From: Verrucomicrobiales bacterium
GTDB taxonomy: Bacteria; Verrucomicrobiota; Verrucomicrobiia; Limisphaerales; UBA11358
Direction: 5' to 3'
DNA length: 64,000 nucleotides
Assembly: GCA_028712475.1 (NCBI GenBank)
Contig: JAQTQB010000002.1
Location: 496,001 to 560,000, forward strand
The notes under the pieces are model-generated. The model worked only from the letters and a program-made list of their open reading frames with translations, was not told where the DNA came from and did no database searches. A program made the position numbers and the translations under genes. Each line of letters starts with the position of its first letter. The stretch's first letter is position 1. This document shows, one piece after another, positions 8,747 to 17,051 of the stretch.

Positions 8747-10098
8747 AATCGTCCGCCGAACTCAAACGTCTCCGTCAAAAGCTCGTCAAACAGGGAGTCA
8801 AATACTGCATCGGCGCGTATGTGGACATCCACGGCGTGCCCAAGGGCAAGTTCGTGCCGATCGGGCACTTTGAGCATTTTGCGCACGGCTCGGAGCTTTA
8901 CACCGGCTACGCGCTGGACGGCCTCGGCCAGGCGCCGAACGACGACGAAATCTCCTCCGTGCCGGACATGAACCACATCATCCAGCTTCCGTGGCAGAAG
9001 GAAGTGGCGTGGATGCCCGCCGATAATCATTTTCACGGCAAACCCTATCCGCTCAACTCGCGCGTGCTGTTGAAAAACATTCTCGGCGAAGCGTCCAAAA
9101 TGGGCTTCAGCTTTAACCTCGGCATCGAGTGCGAAATTTACGTCCTGAAGCAGGATGAGCGCGGACGGCTCGCGGTGCCGAATCCCGACGACAATCTCGA
9201 CAAAAGCTGTTACGACGTAAAACGGTTCATGGATGTCTTTCCGTGGCTTGACGAAATGGTCACAACGATAAACGGACTCGGCTGGGATGTTTATTCACTC
9301 GACCACGAGGACGGCAATTCGCAGTTTGAATTTGATTTCAAATACTCCGACGCGCTGACGATGGCGGACCGCTACATCTTTTTCCGCTACATGGCCAAGA
9401 CCATCGCCGCCAAACACGGCCTGCTGGCGACCTTCATGCCCAAGCCGTTTGCGGACAAGACCGGCAACGGCGCGCACTTCAACATGTCGCTGGCCGACCG
9501 GCGTTCGGGTAAAAACCTTTTCGAGTCGAAAAAAGATCCGCGCGGGCTGGGGATTTCGCCGCTCGGTTATTCGTTCATCGCGGGCATCCTCCGGCATGGC
9601 CGCGCGTTGTGCGCGGTGCTCGCGCCGACCGTGAACAGTTACAAACGGCTCATCCGCCGTGGCGCGATGAGTTATTATTCATGGGCGCCGGTGTTCAATT
9701 CCTTCGGCACCAATAATCGCACCAACTCCATCCGCGTGCCGATGGGCGGCGGGCGTTGCGAAAGCCGCAATGCCGATTCCTCGTGCAATCCCTATCTCGC
9801 CGCCGCGCTCGTGCTGGCCGCCGGCCTTGAAGGCGTGCGCGAGAAGCTCGATCCGGGCGAGCCACATCACGAGAACCTTTACGAGCTTTCGCCCGCCGAA
9901 CTGGCGAAGATCGGCGTGCAGGAACTGCCGCGCACCTTGGGCGAGGCGGTGGACGCGTTCGCGGCGGATCCGTTCGTGGAAAAAGTCCTCGGCGCGGAAT
10001 TGCGGAATGAATTCATCAAATACAAACGCGCCGAATGGGAGGAATATCACCAGAGCGTGAGCCAGTGGGAGATTGACCGCTACGCGCGGCTGTTCTGA
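8743..10098 (+). CDS. Glutamine synthetase-like ligase (GlnT / gamma-glutamylmethylamide synthetase type)
   Basis: 451 residues, the usual length for GlnT-type enzymes. Beta-grasp motif [19 protein letters not shown] and catalytic-domain motifs [57 protein letters not shown] and [12 protein letters not shown] are present. It aligns by eye with gamma-glutamylmethylamide synthetase along its whole length. It would ligate glutamate to ammonia or to an amine. Being embedded with a Rieske oxygenase and a guanidine-type carboxylase, it may trap methylamine or ammonia released by the pathway. The preference between ammonia and amine cannot be read from the sequence. Confidence 0.85.
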   Translation: MKSSAELKRLRQKLVKQGVKYCIGAYVDIHGVPKGKFVPIGHFEHFAHGSELYTGYALDGLGQAPNDDEISSVPDMNHIIQLPWQKEVAWMPADNHFHGKPYPLNSRVLLKNILGEASKMGFSFNLGIECEIYVLKQDERGRLAVPNPDDNLDKSCYDVKRFMDVFPWLDEMVTTINGLGWDVYSLDHEDGNSQFEFDFKYSDALTMADRYIFFRYMAKTIAAKHGLLATFMPKPFADKTGNGAHFNMSLADRRSGKNLFESKKDPRGLGISPLGYSFIAGILRHGRALCAVLAPTVNSYKRLIRRGAMSYYSWAPVFNSFGTNNRTNSIRVPMGGGRCESRNADSSCNPYLAAALVLAAGLEGVREKLDPGEPHHENLYELSPAELAKIGVQELPRTLGEAVDAFAADPFVEKVLGAELRNEFIKYKRAEWEEYHQSVSQWEIDRYARLF

Positions 10099-10146
10099 AA
10101 AATTTGCGGACACAAAATCAAACCAACCAACAAAAAAAGGAAAAAC

Positions 10147-11118
10147 ATGAAACTGAAAACATTGCTCACAATCGCGCTCATCGGGCTGGCCGGACTGGCT
10201 GGCGTGAGCGCGGCACCCATCAAAATCGCTTACAGCGACTGGCCCGGTTACACGGTCCTCGAAGTCGCCAAGCAAAAAGGCTGGTTCAAGGACGCCGGCC
10301 TAGACGTGGATCTCGTCTGGTTCGATTACCTGCCTTCGATTGACGCTTTTTCCGCCGGCAAGGTGGACGCTGTGACCATCGTGGCCAGCGACGCGCTTGT
10401 CACTGGCGCGAGCGGCGGCAAAAGCAAGATCATCGCCTTGCTGGATTACAGCGAAGGCAGCGACATGATTGTCGGTGTGCCGGGAATCAATTCCATCAAA
10501 GACTTGAAAGGCAAAAAAATTGGCATTGAGGTCACGCTGGTGGAACACATGCTTCTGTTGCAGGCGCTCAAGGACAACGGCATGAGCCAGTCCGACGTGG
10601 AACTGGTGAACACCGCGACGGACAAGACCCCGGAGACGCTGGCTTCCGGCAAGGTTGCCGCCATCGGCGCGTGGTATCCGATCTCCGGCCAGGCGCTCAA
10701 ACAGGTTCCCGGTTCCAAAAAATTGTTCACCAGCGCCGAGGCCAAGGGGCTGATCTACGACGTGCTGGCAGTCAGCCCGACGAGCTACGCGGCGCACAAG
10801 GAGGAATGGGCGAAAATCGCGGCCGTTTATTACAAGTGCGTTGACTACTTGAAAGACCCGAAGACGGCGGACGACGCGGTGAAAATCATGGCGGCGAAAG
10901 CCGGCGCGGACGCGGCGGAATACGCCAAGAACATTCCCGGCACGCATTTCCTGACGCTCGCGGAGGCGAAAGCGGCCTTCAAAAAAGGGCCGGGGCTTGA
11001 CTCGATCTACGGTTCAATGGCCATCGGCAACAAGTTCAACCTCGACAACGCCGTTTACAAGGAGTCGCAGAAACCGGAGAGCTATCTGGTTCCCGGAGTT
11101 GTCAAGGGATTGAAATAA
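10147..11118 (+). CDS. ABC transporter periplasmic substrate-binding protein (NMT1/TauA-like)
   Basis: 323 residues with a classic signal peptide (MKLKTLLTIALIGLAGLAGVSA) and a mature start around APIKIAYSDW. The SsuA/THI5/NMT1-type fold is shown by GYTVLEVAKQKGWFKDAGLDVDL and DALVTGASGGKSKIIAL. An AAGGA ribosome binding site precedes the ATG. It sits directly before the permease and ATPase genes, as in nitrate/taurine and urea-carboxylase-linked importers. The ligand is probably the N-rich substrate of this operon. Confidence 0.88.
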   Translation: MKLKTLLTIALIGLAGLAGVSAAPIKIAYSDWPGYTVLEVAKQKGWFKDAGLDVDLVWFDYLPSIDAFSAGKVDAVTIVASDALVTGASGGKSKIIALLDYSEGSDMIVGVPGINSIKDLKGKKIGIEVTLVEHMLLLQALKDNGMSQSDVELVNTATDKTPETLASGKVAAIGAWYPISGQALKQVPGSKKLFTSAEAKGLIYDVLAVSPTSYAAHKEEWAKIAAVYYKCVDYLKDPKTADDAVKIMAAKAGADAAEYAKNIPGTHFLTLAEAKAAFKKGPGLDSIYGSMAIGNKFNLDNAVYKESQKPESYLVPGVVKGLK

Positions 11119-11143
11119 CGCGCCCGCCGCAACATTCCGCACC

Positions 11144-12202
11144 ATGGCAAGCCACGACTGGCTGGGTTTGAAACAGGAGCTGCCGCGCAAGCGGCGGCTC
11201 CTCCTGGTCGGGCTGTCGTTCCTCATTCCGCTCCTGGTCTGGAGCGCGGTGAGCTATGTCCCGTGGCTGTGGCATCCGCTCGTCCATGTGACTGATCCGG
11301 GCAGCGTGGACTACTTCACCGATAACATGGATGTGCCGTGCGCGGATTTTGACAGGGAACTGGCGAAGGCGCTCGCGGCGGGAACGGCCCTGCCCGTGGG
11401 GTATCCGGCCAATCCCCTCTATCTGCCGCCGCCGCACAAAGTGGCGGCAGCCTTTTACACCGCTTTCAAAACGCCGCCACGATTGCCCAACGAACCGTGG
11501 CTGCACGAAAGCCTGGGGCACAGCATCCGCACGATTTTTCTGGGCTTTCTTTTTTCATCGCTGCTGGGCGTGCCCATCGGAATTCTCTGCGGCGCCTATC
11601 GCTTCTTCGCAAAACTGCAGGAGCCGTTCATCGAATTTTTCCGTTATCTGCCCGCGCCTGCGTTCGGCGCGTTGTGCGTTGCGATTCTCGGCATTGATGA
11701 CGCGCCGAAAATCGCCATCATTTTCATCGGCACATTTTTCCAGCAGGTGCTGATCATCGGGAACAGCGTGCGCAAGGTGGATCCCGCATTGCTCGAAGCC
11801 GCCCAGACTCTTGGCGCGAAAGGCTGGCGGCTCGTCAGCCGCGTGGTCATTCCCGCCTCCATCACGGACATCTACACCGACATGCGCATCCTGCTCGGCT
11901 GGGCGTGGACTTATTTGATCGTCGCGGAAGTCGTCGGCACCATGTCCGGCATCACCTTTTTCATCAACCAGCAGGCGCGCTACCGGAACTTTGACAATGT
12001 TTATGCCGCAATCGCGATGATCGGCATCATCGGTTTTTTCACGGACATGTTTCTCGCCTGGGTCGGCGGCATTCTATTCCCGTGGAAACGCAAGTCGCGG
12101 CGCACGGCGGGAAGCCAGCCTTTGTTCCCGCTGATAAAACTTAAAATTTTGAACCCCACAGCGCCGCCAAAAACAGGAGCCATGCCTCATGTCGTCCAGT
12201 GA
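11144..12202 (+). CDS. ABC transporter permease
   Basis: 352 residues. One N-terminal transmembrane helix (about 21-45) is followed by a ~75-residue periplasmic segment, then the SsuC/TauC-type BPD_transp_1 domain. The permease signature is around LLEAAQTLGAKGWRLVSRVVIPASI (EAA loop). The long N-terminal periplasmic insertion is also seen in permeases linked to urea-carboxylase operons. It overlaps the ATPase gene by 14 bases. Confidence 0.88.
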   Translation: MASHDWLGLKQELPRKRRLLLVGLSFLIPLLVWSAVSYVPWLWHPLVHVTDPGSVDYFTDNMDVPCADFDRELAKALAAGTALPVGYPANPLYLPPPHKVAAAFYTAFKTPPRLPNEPWLHESLGHSIRTIFLGFLFSSLLGVPIGILCGAYRFFAKLQEPFIEFFRYLPAPAFGALCVAILGIDDAPKIAIIFIGTFFQQVLIIGNSVRKVDPALLEAAQTLGAKGWRLVSRVVIPASITDIYTDMRILLGWAWTYLIVAEVVGTMSGITFFINQQARYRNFDNVYAAIAMIGIIGFFTDMFLAWVGGILFPWKRKSRRTAGSQPLFPLIKLKILNPTAPPKTGAMPHVVQ

Positions 12203-13094
12203 ATTAAAACTTCCCGATTACCGCGAACAGGCGCCCGCCGTGGCTGCGCGCTTCCAGCGCATCCGCGAGCGTCCGGTGATTTTGAGCGTGCGCGATTTGA
12301 AGAAATCTTTCGGCGTGAACGGTGCCACGCACATTGTGTTTGACAACGTTTCGCTCAATATTCACCGCCGCGAATTCGTTTGTGTGGTGGGGCCGTCGGG
12401 CTGCGGGAAATCCACGCTGGCCCGGATCGTTGCCGGCCTGGATGAAGCGTCCGGCGGCGAGATTTTGCTCGATGGGCAGGCGGTAGCCGGGCCGGGATCC
12501 GATCGCGGCATGGTATTCCAGGGCTACACGCTTTTCCCGTGGCTCACCGTGCGGCGCAACGTGATGTTCGGCCTCCAGATGCATGGCAAGGATGTCAACA
12601 CCGCCGAGGCCGAGGCGCGCGAATGGCTCGACATGGTCGGCCTGGCGAAGTTTGAAAATTCCTACCCGCACGAGCTTTCCGGCGGCATGAAACAGCGGGT
12701 CGCCATCGCCCGTGCGCTTGCGAACAACCCGCGCATCTTGATCATGGACGAACCCTTTGCCGCGCTGGATGCCCAGACGCGCTGCCAGATGCAGGGTTAC
12801 TTGATGCAAATCTGGAAAAAAGTGGACGTCACGATTTTGTTCATCACGCACGATCTGGACGAGGCGGCGCTGCTCGCCGACCGGATTCTGGTCATGGGCA
12901 CGAATCCCGGACGCGTCGTGGAGTTCATCGAAAATCCCGTGCCGCGACCGCGTAGTCCGGATCAGTTCATCTCGCCGGAATTTCTTGCGCTCAAAAAGCG
13001 GCTGGAAGAGCACATCCATCCGCCCATGGAAATGGAAGCGGCGGAAAAACTGCCCATGATCAAACTCACGGAGGCTGGCGATGAGGTTGAATGA
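12189..13094 (+). CDS. ABC transporter ATP-binding protein
   Basis: 301-residue SsuB/TauB/NrtD-type ATPase. Walker A GPSGCGKST is at about 68-76, the signature is LSGGMKQRVAIARAL, Walker B is ILIMDEPFAALD, and the H-loop lies in LFITHDLDEA. It has an N-terminal ~28-residue extension and a C-terminal tail beyond the domain. It overlaps both flanking genes (14 bases each), so the importer is co-translated with the deacetylase-like gene. Confidence 0.92.
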   Translation: MSSSELKLPDYREQAPAVAARFQRIRERPVILSVRDLKKSFGVNGATHIVFDNVSLNIHRREFVCVVGPSGCGKSTLARIVAGLDEASGGEILLDGQAVAGPGSDRGMVFQGYTLFPWLTVRRNVMFGLQMHGKDVNTAEAEAREWLDMVGLAKFENSYPHELSGGMKQRVAIARALANNPRILIMDEPFAALDAQTRCQMQGYLMQIWKKVDVTILFITHDLDEAALLADRILVMGTNPGRVVEFIENPVPRPRSPDQFISPEFLALKKRLEEHIHPPMEMEAAEKLPMIKLTEAGDEVE

Positions 13095-13989
13095 GCAGGC
13101 ACAATCCGCCGGCCGATTTTTGCCGCCGCCCCGCTTTCTCTGGCCACACGGCAATCGTTGCGCCGCCATGCTGTGCTTCGATGTGGACGGCGAGACCACC
13201 GCGCTGTCCGAGAATGCCGCGCTCGCCAGCCGCCGCACTTTGATGTCGCAATGCGAATATGGCCCGCGCATCGGCGTGCCGCGTTTGCTCGGTTTGCTCA
13301 AGCACCTCGAAGTGCCCGCGACGTTTTTCGTTCCCGGCTACATGGCGGAAAAACATCCGCGCATGGTCGAGGCGATTATTGCGGGGGGTCACGAAATTGG
13401 ACTTCATGGTTATCTCCACGAAAAGCTCGCGTATCTGACCGAGGCTGAAGAAGAAGCCATTCTGCTGCGCAGCCTCGAAATTTTGACCCGGCTCACCGGT
13501 TCGCGCCCCGCCGGTTTTCGCGCGCCGTGGTTTGAAATCAATCCGTGGACGCCTTCTCTGCTCGTCAAACACAACCTTGCCTATTGCGCCAGTGAAATGG
13601 GCGATGACGTGCCGTATTTCCACGAGAACGGTCTCGTCGAAATTCCCGGCCAGTGGATGCTTGAGGACTGGGAACAATTCGCCTTCAACGCCGATCCCGC
13701 GTGGGGCTTCGTCCCCGAGAACTGTGAAAAAGTTTTTGACCTCTGGTGGCGTGAGTTCGAGGCGATGCACGACTTCGGCTGCTGCTTCGTGCTTACGCTG
13801 CATCCGTGGTTGAGCGGCCGTCCCTCGCGCGTGCGGCTGCTGGAAAGCCTCGTCACCGCGATGCGCGAAAAACCCGGTGTCTGGCTCGCGCGTGGTCGCG
13901 AGATCGCGGACTATTTTCAAAATCACCCCGCAGCGCGGCGCGAACTGGACTTTGATGCCGCGCCAAAACCTGAACCGGCCAAATCATGA
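13081..13989 (+). CDS. Polysaccharide-deacetylase (NodB/PuuE-like) family hydrolase
   Basis: 302 residues with NodB-homology motifs: CFDVDGE (catalytic/metal Asp pair), GHEIGLHGYLHEKL (metal His pair), GFRAPWFEINPWT and a terminal FVLTLHPWLSGRPSR. There is no signal peptide, so it is cytoplasmic, arguing against cell-wall polysaccharide. The closest functional idea is the PuuE-type allantoinase branch of this superfamily, which hydrolyses cyclic ureides. That would fit a ureido/guanidino pathway but is unproven. Confidence 0.8.
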   Translation: MRLNEQAQSAGRFLPPPRFLWPHGNRCAAMLCFDVDGETTALSENAALASRRTLMSQCEYGPRIGVPRLLGLLKHLEVPATFFVPGYMAEKHPRMVEAIIAGGHEIGLHGYLHEKLAYLTEAEEEAILLRSLEILTRLTGSRPAGFRAPWFEINPWTPSLLVKHNLAYCASEMGDDVPYFHENGLVEIPGQWMLEDWEQFAFNADPAWGFVPENCEKVFDLWWREFEAMHDFGCCFVLTLHPWLSGRPSRVRLLESLVTAMREKPGVWLARGREIADYFQNHPAARRELDFDAAPKPEPAKS

Positions 13990-15341
13990 GTTCCACCGCC
14001 TTTGAATGGAAACCCGCGTTCGAGCCGCTGGCGTTCGCGCGCCAGTCCAGCACGCGCACGGCGCAGAAACCGCTGTCGCTCGCGGAAATCCAGCGCGGGA
14101 TTTGCGAGGCGGCGGGCCGCCCATTGAACCAGGCGACCACGTTGCCCGCGCAGGCTTACACCAGCGAAGAATTTTTCGCGTGGGAACTGGAGCACGTCCT
14201 GCGTGCCGGCTGGCAATGCGTCGGGCATGTTTCGCAAATCCCGGCACCCGGCGATTTTTTGAACCTTGACCTGCTCGGCGAGCCGCTCATCGTCGTGCGT
14301 GGCAAGGACGAATCCGTCCGCGTGCTGTCGCGCGTCTGCCCGCATCGTGCGATGGACATCATGCCGGAAGGTTTCGGCTATGACGGACATTCAGCGGCGC
14401 AGTCGCGCGACGGCAAACCCGGCTGCGGCCACACGCGGCTGTTTCTCTGCCCGTATCACGCCTGGACGTTTGAACTGGACGGCAAACTGAAAGCCTGCCC
14501 GGAAATGCACCAGGCAGAAAACTTTTGCCGGGACGAATTCACCCTCAAACCATTTCGAAGCGAAACCTGGCAGGGTTTTATTTTCGTGAACCTGGATGGA
14601 AATGCGCCGCCACTGGCAGAAGATCTGGGCGAAATGGCCGATGACCTTGCCGCCTTCCAACTGGACAAAATGAAGCTCGTCATCGCGCGCGAATGGGATT
14701 GTCCGTTCAACTGGAAGGTGCTCGTGGAAAATTTCATGGAGAGCTACCATCATCTCGGCATCCATCACAAGACGCTCCAGCCGATGATGCCCGCGCGCGA
14801 TACCTGGACGGAACGCGAACGACGTTGTTATGTCCGCGCGCACCTGCCCTACAAGGAATCCGTGCGCGACGCGTATCTGGAATTTGAACGGCGCGGCGAT
14901 TTTTCCGATGATCTGCCGCCGCTCGCCGGCTTGACCGGCGCGCAAAAGTCCGAATGGGGGTTGTTTCTCATCCACCCGACATTTTTGCTGGCGACCGCGC
15001 CCGACCGCGTCATCTGGTATCGCCTCCAGCCGCTCGGTCCAGACCGGCTGAAGCTGATCACGACGACACTCGTGTTCCCGGAAACCGCCGCGCGAGAAAA
15101 TTTTCCGCGCCTGCGCGAGCAAGCCCTGAAACTGCTGACGGAATTCCATCTTGAAGACATGGAAGTTTGCACCGCCGTGCAACGCGGCTTTTATGCGAGC
15201 GGCTGGCAGCCCGGACGCTTGAGCCATCTGGAAATGACCATCTGGCTGTTTCACCGCTACCTGGCCGCGCGCATCCGGGGTGTCTGGCCGACGGATGACC
15301 GGCCGGCCGCGCCCGGACAACGACGAAATGGAGATTCATGA
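13986..15341 (+). CDS. Rieske non-heme iron oxygenase, alpha subunit
   Basis: 451 residues. The Rieske [2Fe-2S] ligands are Cys118/His120 (RVCPHRAMD) and Cys155/His158 (LCPYHAW). The spacer between the two pairs is about 34 residues, longer than the ~17 usual in the family because of a Gly-rich insertion. The mononuclear iron site is ENFMESYHHLGIHHK (HX4H around 255-260), with a later Asp in EDMEVCTAVQRG. It resembles the carnitine/glycine-betaine/choline monooxygenase branch that cleaves N-alkyl bonds. No ferredoxin reductase is encoded in the window, so an external reductase is needed. It overlaps both neighbours by 4 bases. Confidence 0.88.
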   Translation: MSSTAFEWKPAFEPLAFARQSSTRTAQKPLSLAEIQRGICEAAGRPLNQATTLPAQAYTSEEFFAWELEHVLRAGWQCVGHVSQIPAPGDFLNLDLLGEPLIVVRGKDESVRVLSRVCPHRAMDIMPEGFGYDGHSAAQSRDGKPGCGHTRLFLCPYHAWTFELDGKLKACPEMHQAENFCRDEFTLKPFRSETWQGFIFVNLDGNAPPLAEDLGEMADDLAAFQLDKMKLVIAREWDCPFNWKVLVENFMESYHHLGIHHKTLQPMMPARDTWTERERRCYVRAHLPYKESVRDAYLEFERRGDFSDDLPPLAGLTGAQKSEWGLFLIHPTFLLATAPDRVIWYRLQPLGPDRLKLITTTLVFPETAARENFPRLREQALKLLTEFHLEDMEVCTAVQRGFYASGWQPGRLSHLEMTIWLFHRYLAARIRGVWPTDDRPAAPGQRRNGDS

Positions 15342-16114
15342 TTTGTGAAATTCCAGTTTCATCGTGCCAGTCGCGCGCTCAATCCTGGCGTGACGACGAG
15401 GCGACGCCGCTCATGGCCGGGCTGCCGGCGGGTGAATTCGTGATGGGCGAAAATGTCGGCGATAAATTCGCGACCGACACGGAGCGTCCCGCTCACCGCG
15501 TCCGTATTTCGGAGCCGTTTGCGCTCGGATGTTTTCCGGTCACGGTCGGCGAGTTCCGGCATTTTAGTCCCGGCCACGCGCCTGATGATGCGGATGAACT
15601 GCCTGTGGTTCGCGTGAACTGGCGCGAAGCGCTCGCCTACTGCGACTGGCTTTCCGGGCGAACTGGCCGAGCCTGCCGGCTTGCCAGCGAAGCGGAATGG
15701 GAATTTGCCTGCCGCGCCGGTTCGCGCTCGCCGTTTGCGTGTGGCGATGAAATTTCACCGTCGCAGGCGAATTTCTTTTACGACGAAAATGGCCTTCGCA
15801 TCGGAACTGGCCGGCGCACGCCGGTTGGAAAATACGCGCCGAACGCATTTGGTCTTTTCGACCTTCACGGCAACGTCTGCGAATGGGTCGCCGATTCGTG
15901 GCATCCGGATTATCACGGCGCACCGGTGAACGGCAGCGCGTGGATTGACCGAAACGATTCGCGGCGCGTGATCCGCGGCGGCGCGTGGGATTATCTGCCG
16001 CGACTGTTACGCAGCGCGTGGCGCGACTGGCGGCCAATTGATTTTTGCGCGGACAACATCGGTTTCCGCGTGGCGACCAGTGATTTGAAAAAAATTCCGG
16101 AGGCGGCGCGATGA
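15338..16114 (+). CDS. SUMF1/FGE-sulfatase-like domain protein (EgtB/formylglycine-enzyme superfamily)
   Basis: 258 residues. After ~25 N-terminal residues the whole protein is a SUMF1-type C-lectin-like fold: AGLPAGEFVMGEN, PVVRVNWREALAYCDWLS, CRLASEAEWEFACRAG, NAFGLFDLHGNVCEWVADSW and RRVIRGGAWDY. It lacks the DinB domain of EgtB. I see no obvious formylglycine-enzyme cysteine pair near the C-terminus. Its role between a Rieske oxygenase and an isomerase is unknown; it could be an iron-dependent oxidase, a maturation factor or a structural partner. Confidence 0.78.
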   Translation: MICEIPVSSCQSRAQSWRDDEATPLMAGLPAGEFVMGENVGDKFATDTERPAHRVRISEPFALGCFPVTVGEFRHFSPGHAPDDADELPVVRVNWREALAYCDWLSGRTGRACRLASEAEWEFACRAGSRSPFACGDEISPSQANFFYDENGLRIGTGRRTPVGKYAPNAFGLFDLHGNVCEWVADSWHPDYHGAPVNGSAWIDRNDSRRVIRGGAWDYLPRLLRSAWRDWRPIDFCADNIGFRVATSDLKKIPEAAR

Positions 16115-17034
16115 AACTGAAAGTCTTTAAGACGCTTTGGGGCCACACCGGCAGCCTGGACGAGGCCATCGCTGCGTGTCATCAGCACGGTTTTGACGGT
16201 ATTGAAGGCCAACCACCGCCGAGCCTGGCGGAGCGCCGGGAATTTCGTGCGAAATTGGACGCTGCCGGACTCGATTACATCGCGGAAATCTGCACGGCGG
16301 GCAGCTACGTTCCGCACCGAAACCTCTCGCCCTTCAAACACCTTGAATCGCTGCAAGCCTGCGCCGAAACCGCATTGGATTGCCGGCCGCATTTCCTCAC
16401 CGTTATCGCCGGCTGCGACGCTTGGAGCGTCGGGGAGAGCGTAGATTTTTTTGGCGCGGCGATTCGGATTGCAGATGGATTTGGGATCAACGCCAGTTTC
16501 GAGACGCATCGCAGCCGCTCGTTTTTCAATCCCTGGACAACCCGCGACATTTTGCGGCAGTTGCCCGCGCTCAAGCTCACCTGCGATTTTTCCCATTGGT
16601 GTGTCGTGTGCGAACGGCTCATTGACACGGAGCCGGATGTGATCGCGCTCTGTGCCGAACGCGCGCATCACATCCACGCACGCGTCGGCTACGATCAAGG
16701 CCCGCAAGTGCCGCATCCCGCCGCGCCGGAATTTCGCGCCGCACTGGAGGCGCACGAACGCTGGTGGACGCAAATCTGGCAAAGCCAGTTGGCGCGCAAC
16801 ATGGCCGTCAGCACGATGACGCCGGAGTTCGGGCCGGATGGCTATTTGCATTGCGCGCCGTTCACCGGCGAGCCGGTTGCGGATCTGGCCGAGATCAACG
16901 CCTGGATGGCGCAACGTCAAAAACGGAAGTTCGACGAAACATTCATGGCCGGGGCTGCCAGGACATTTGTGGACCGGGTTTCAAACCCTCTCGCGCTGGA
17001 GGGAAAAAATCATTACGCTCGAACGAACCGCTGA
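16111..17034 (+). CDS. Sugar-phosphate isomerase/epimerase-like TIM-barrel protein
   Basis: 307 residues of the xylose-isomerase-like TIM barrel family (AP_endonuc_2). Motifs include GFDGIEGQ, INASFETHRS (a metal-binding Glu position), LKLTCDFSHW and HIHARVGYDQGPQVP. The tail carries a RTFVDRVSNP segment. It overlaps the SUMF1-like gene by 4 bases and precedes the carboxylase gene by 17 bases. The family covers isomerases, dehydratases and hydrolases, so the reaction is not assignable. Confidence 0.78.
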   Translation: MKLKVFKTLWGHTGSLDEAIAACHQHGFDGIEGQPPPSLAERREFRAKLDAAGLDYIAEICTAGSYVPHRNLSPFKHLESLQACAETALDCRPHFLTVIAGCDAWSVGESVDFFGAAIRIADGFGINASFETHRSRSFFNPWTTRDILRQLPALKLTCDFSHWCVVCERLIDTEPDVIALCAERAHHIHARVGYDQGPQVPHPAAPEFRAALEAHERWWTQIWQSQLARNMAVSTMTPEFGPDGYLHCAPFTGEPVADLAEINAWMAQRQKRKFDETFMAGAARTFVDRVSNPLALEGKNHYARTNR

Positions 17035-17051
17035 AAGCCTGTTGAAAATTT

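Noticed and set aside
15338-16114. Ergothioneine synthase EgtB
   Set aside because: No DinB domain, and no EgtD or other ergothioneine genes nearby; only the SUMF1-type fold is supported.
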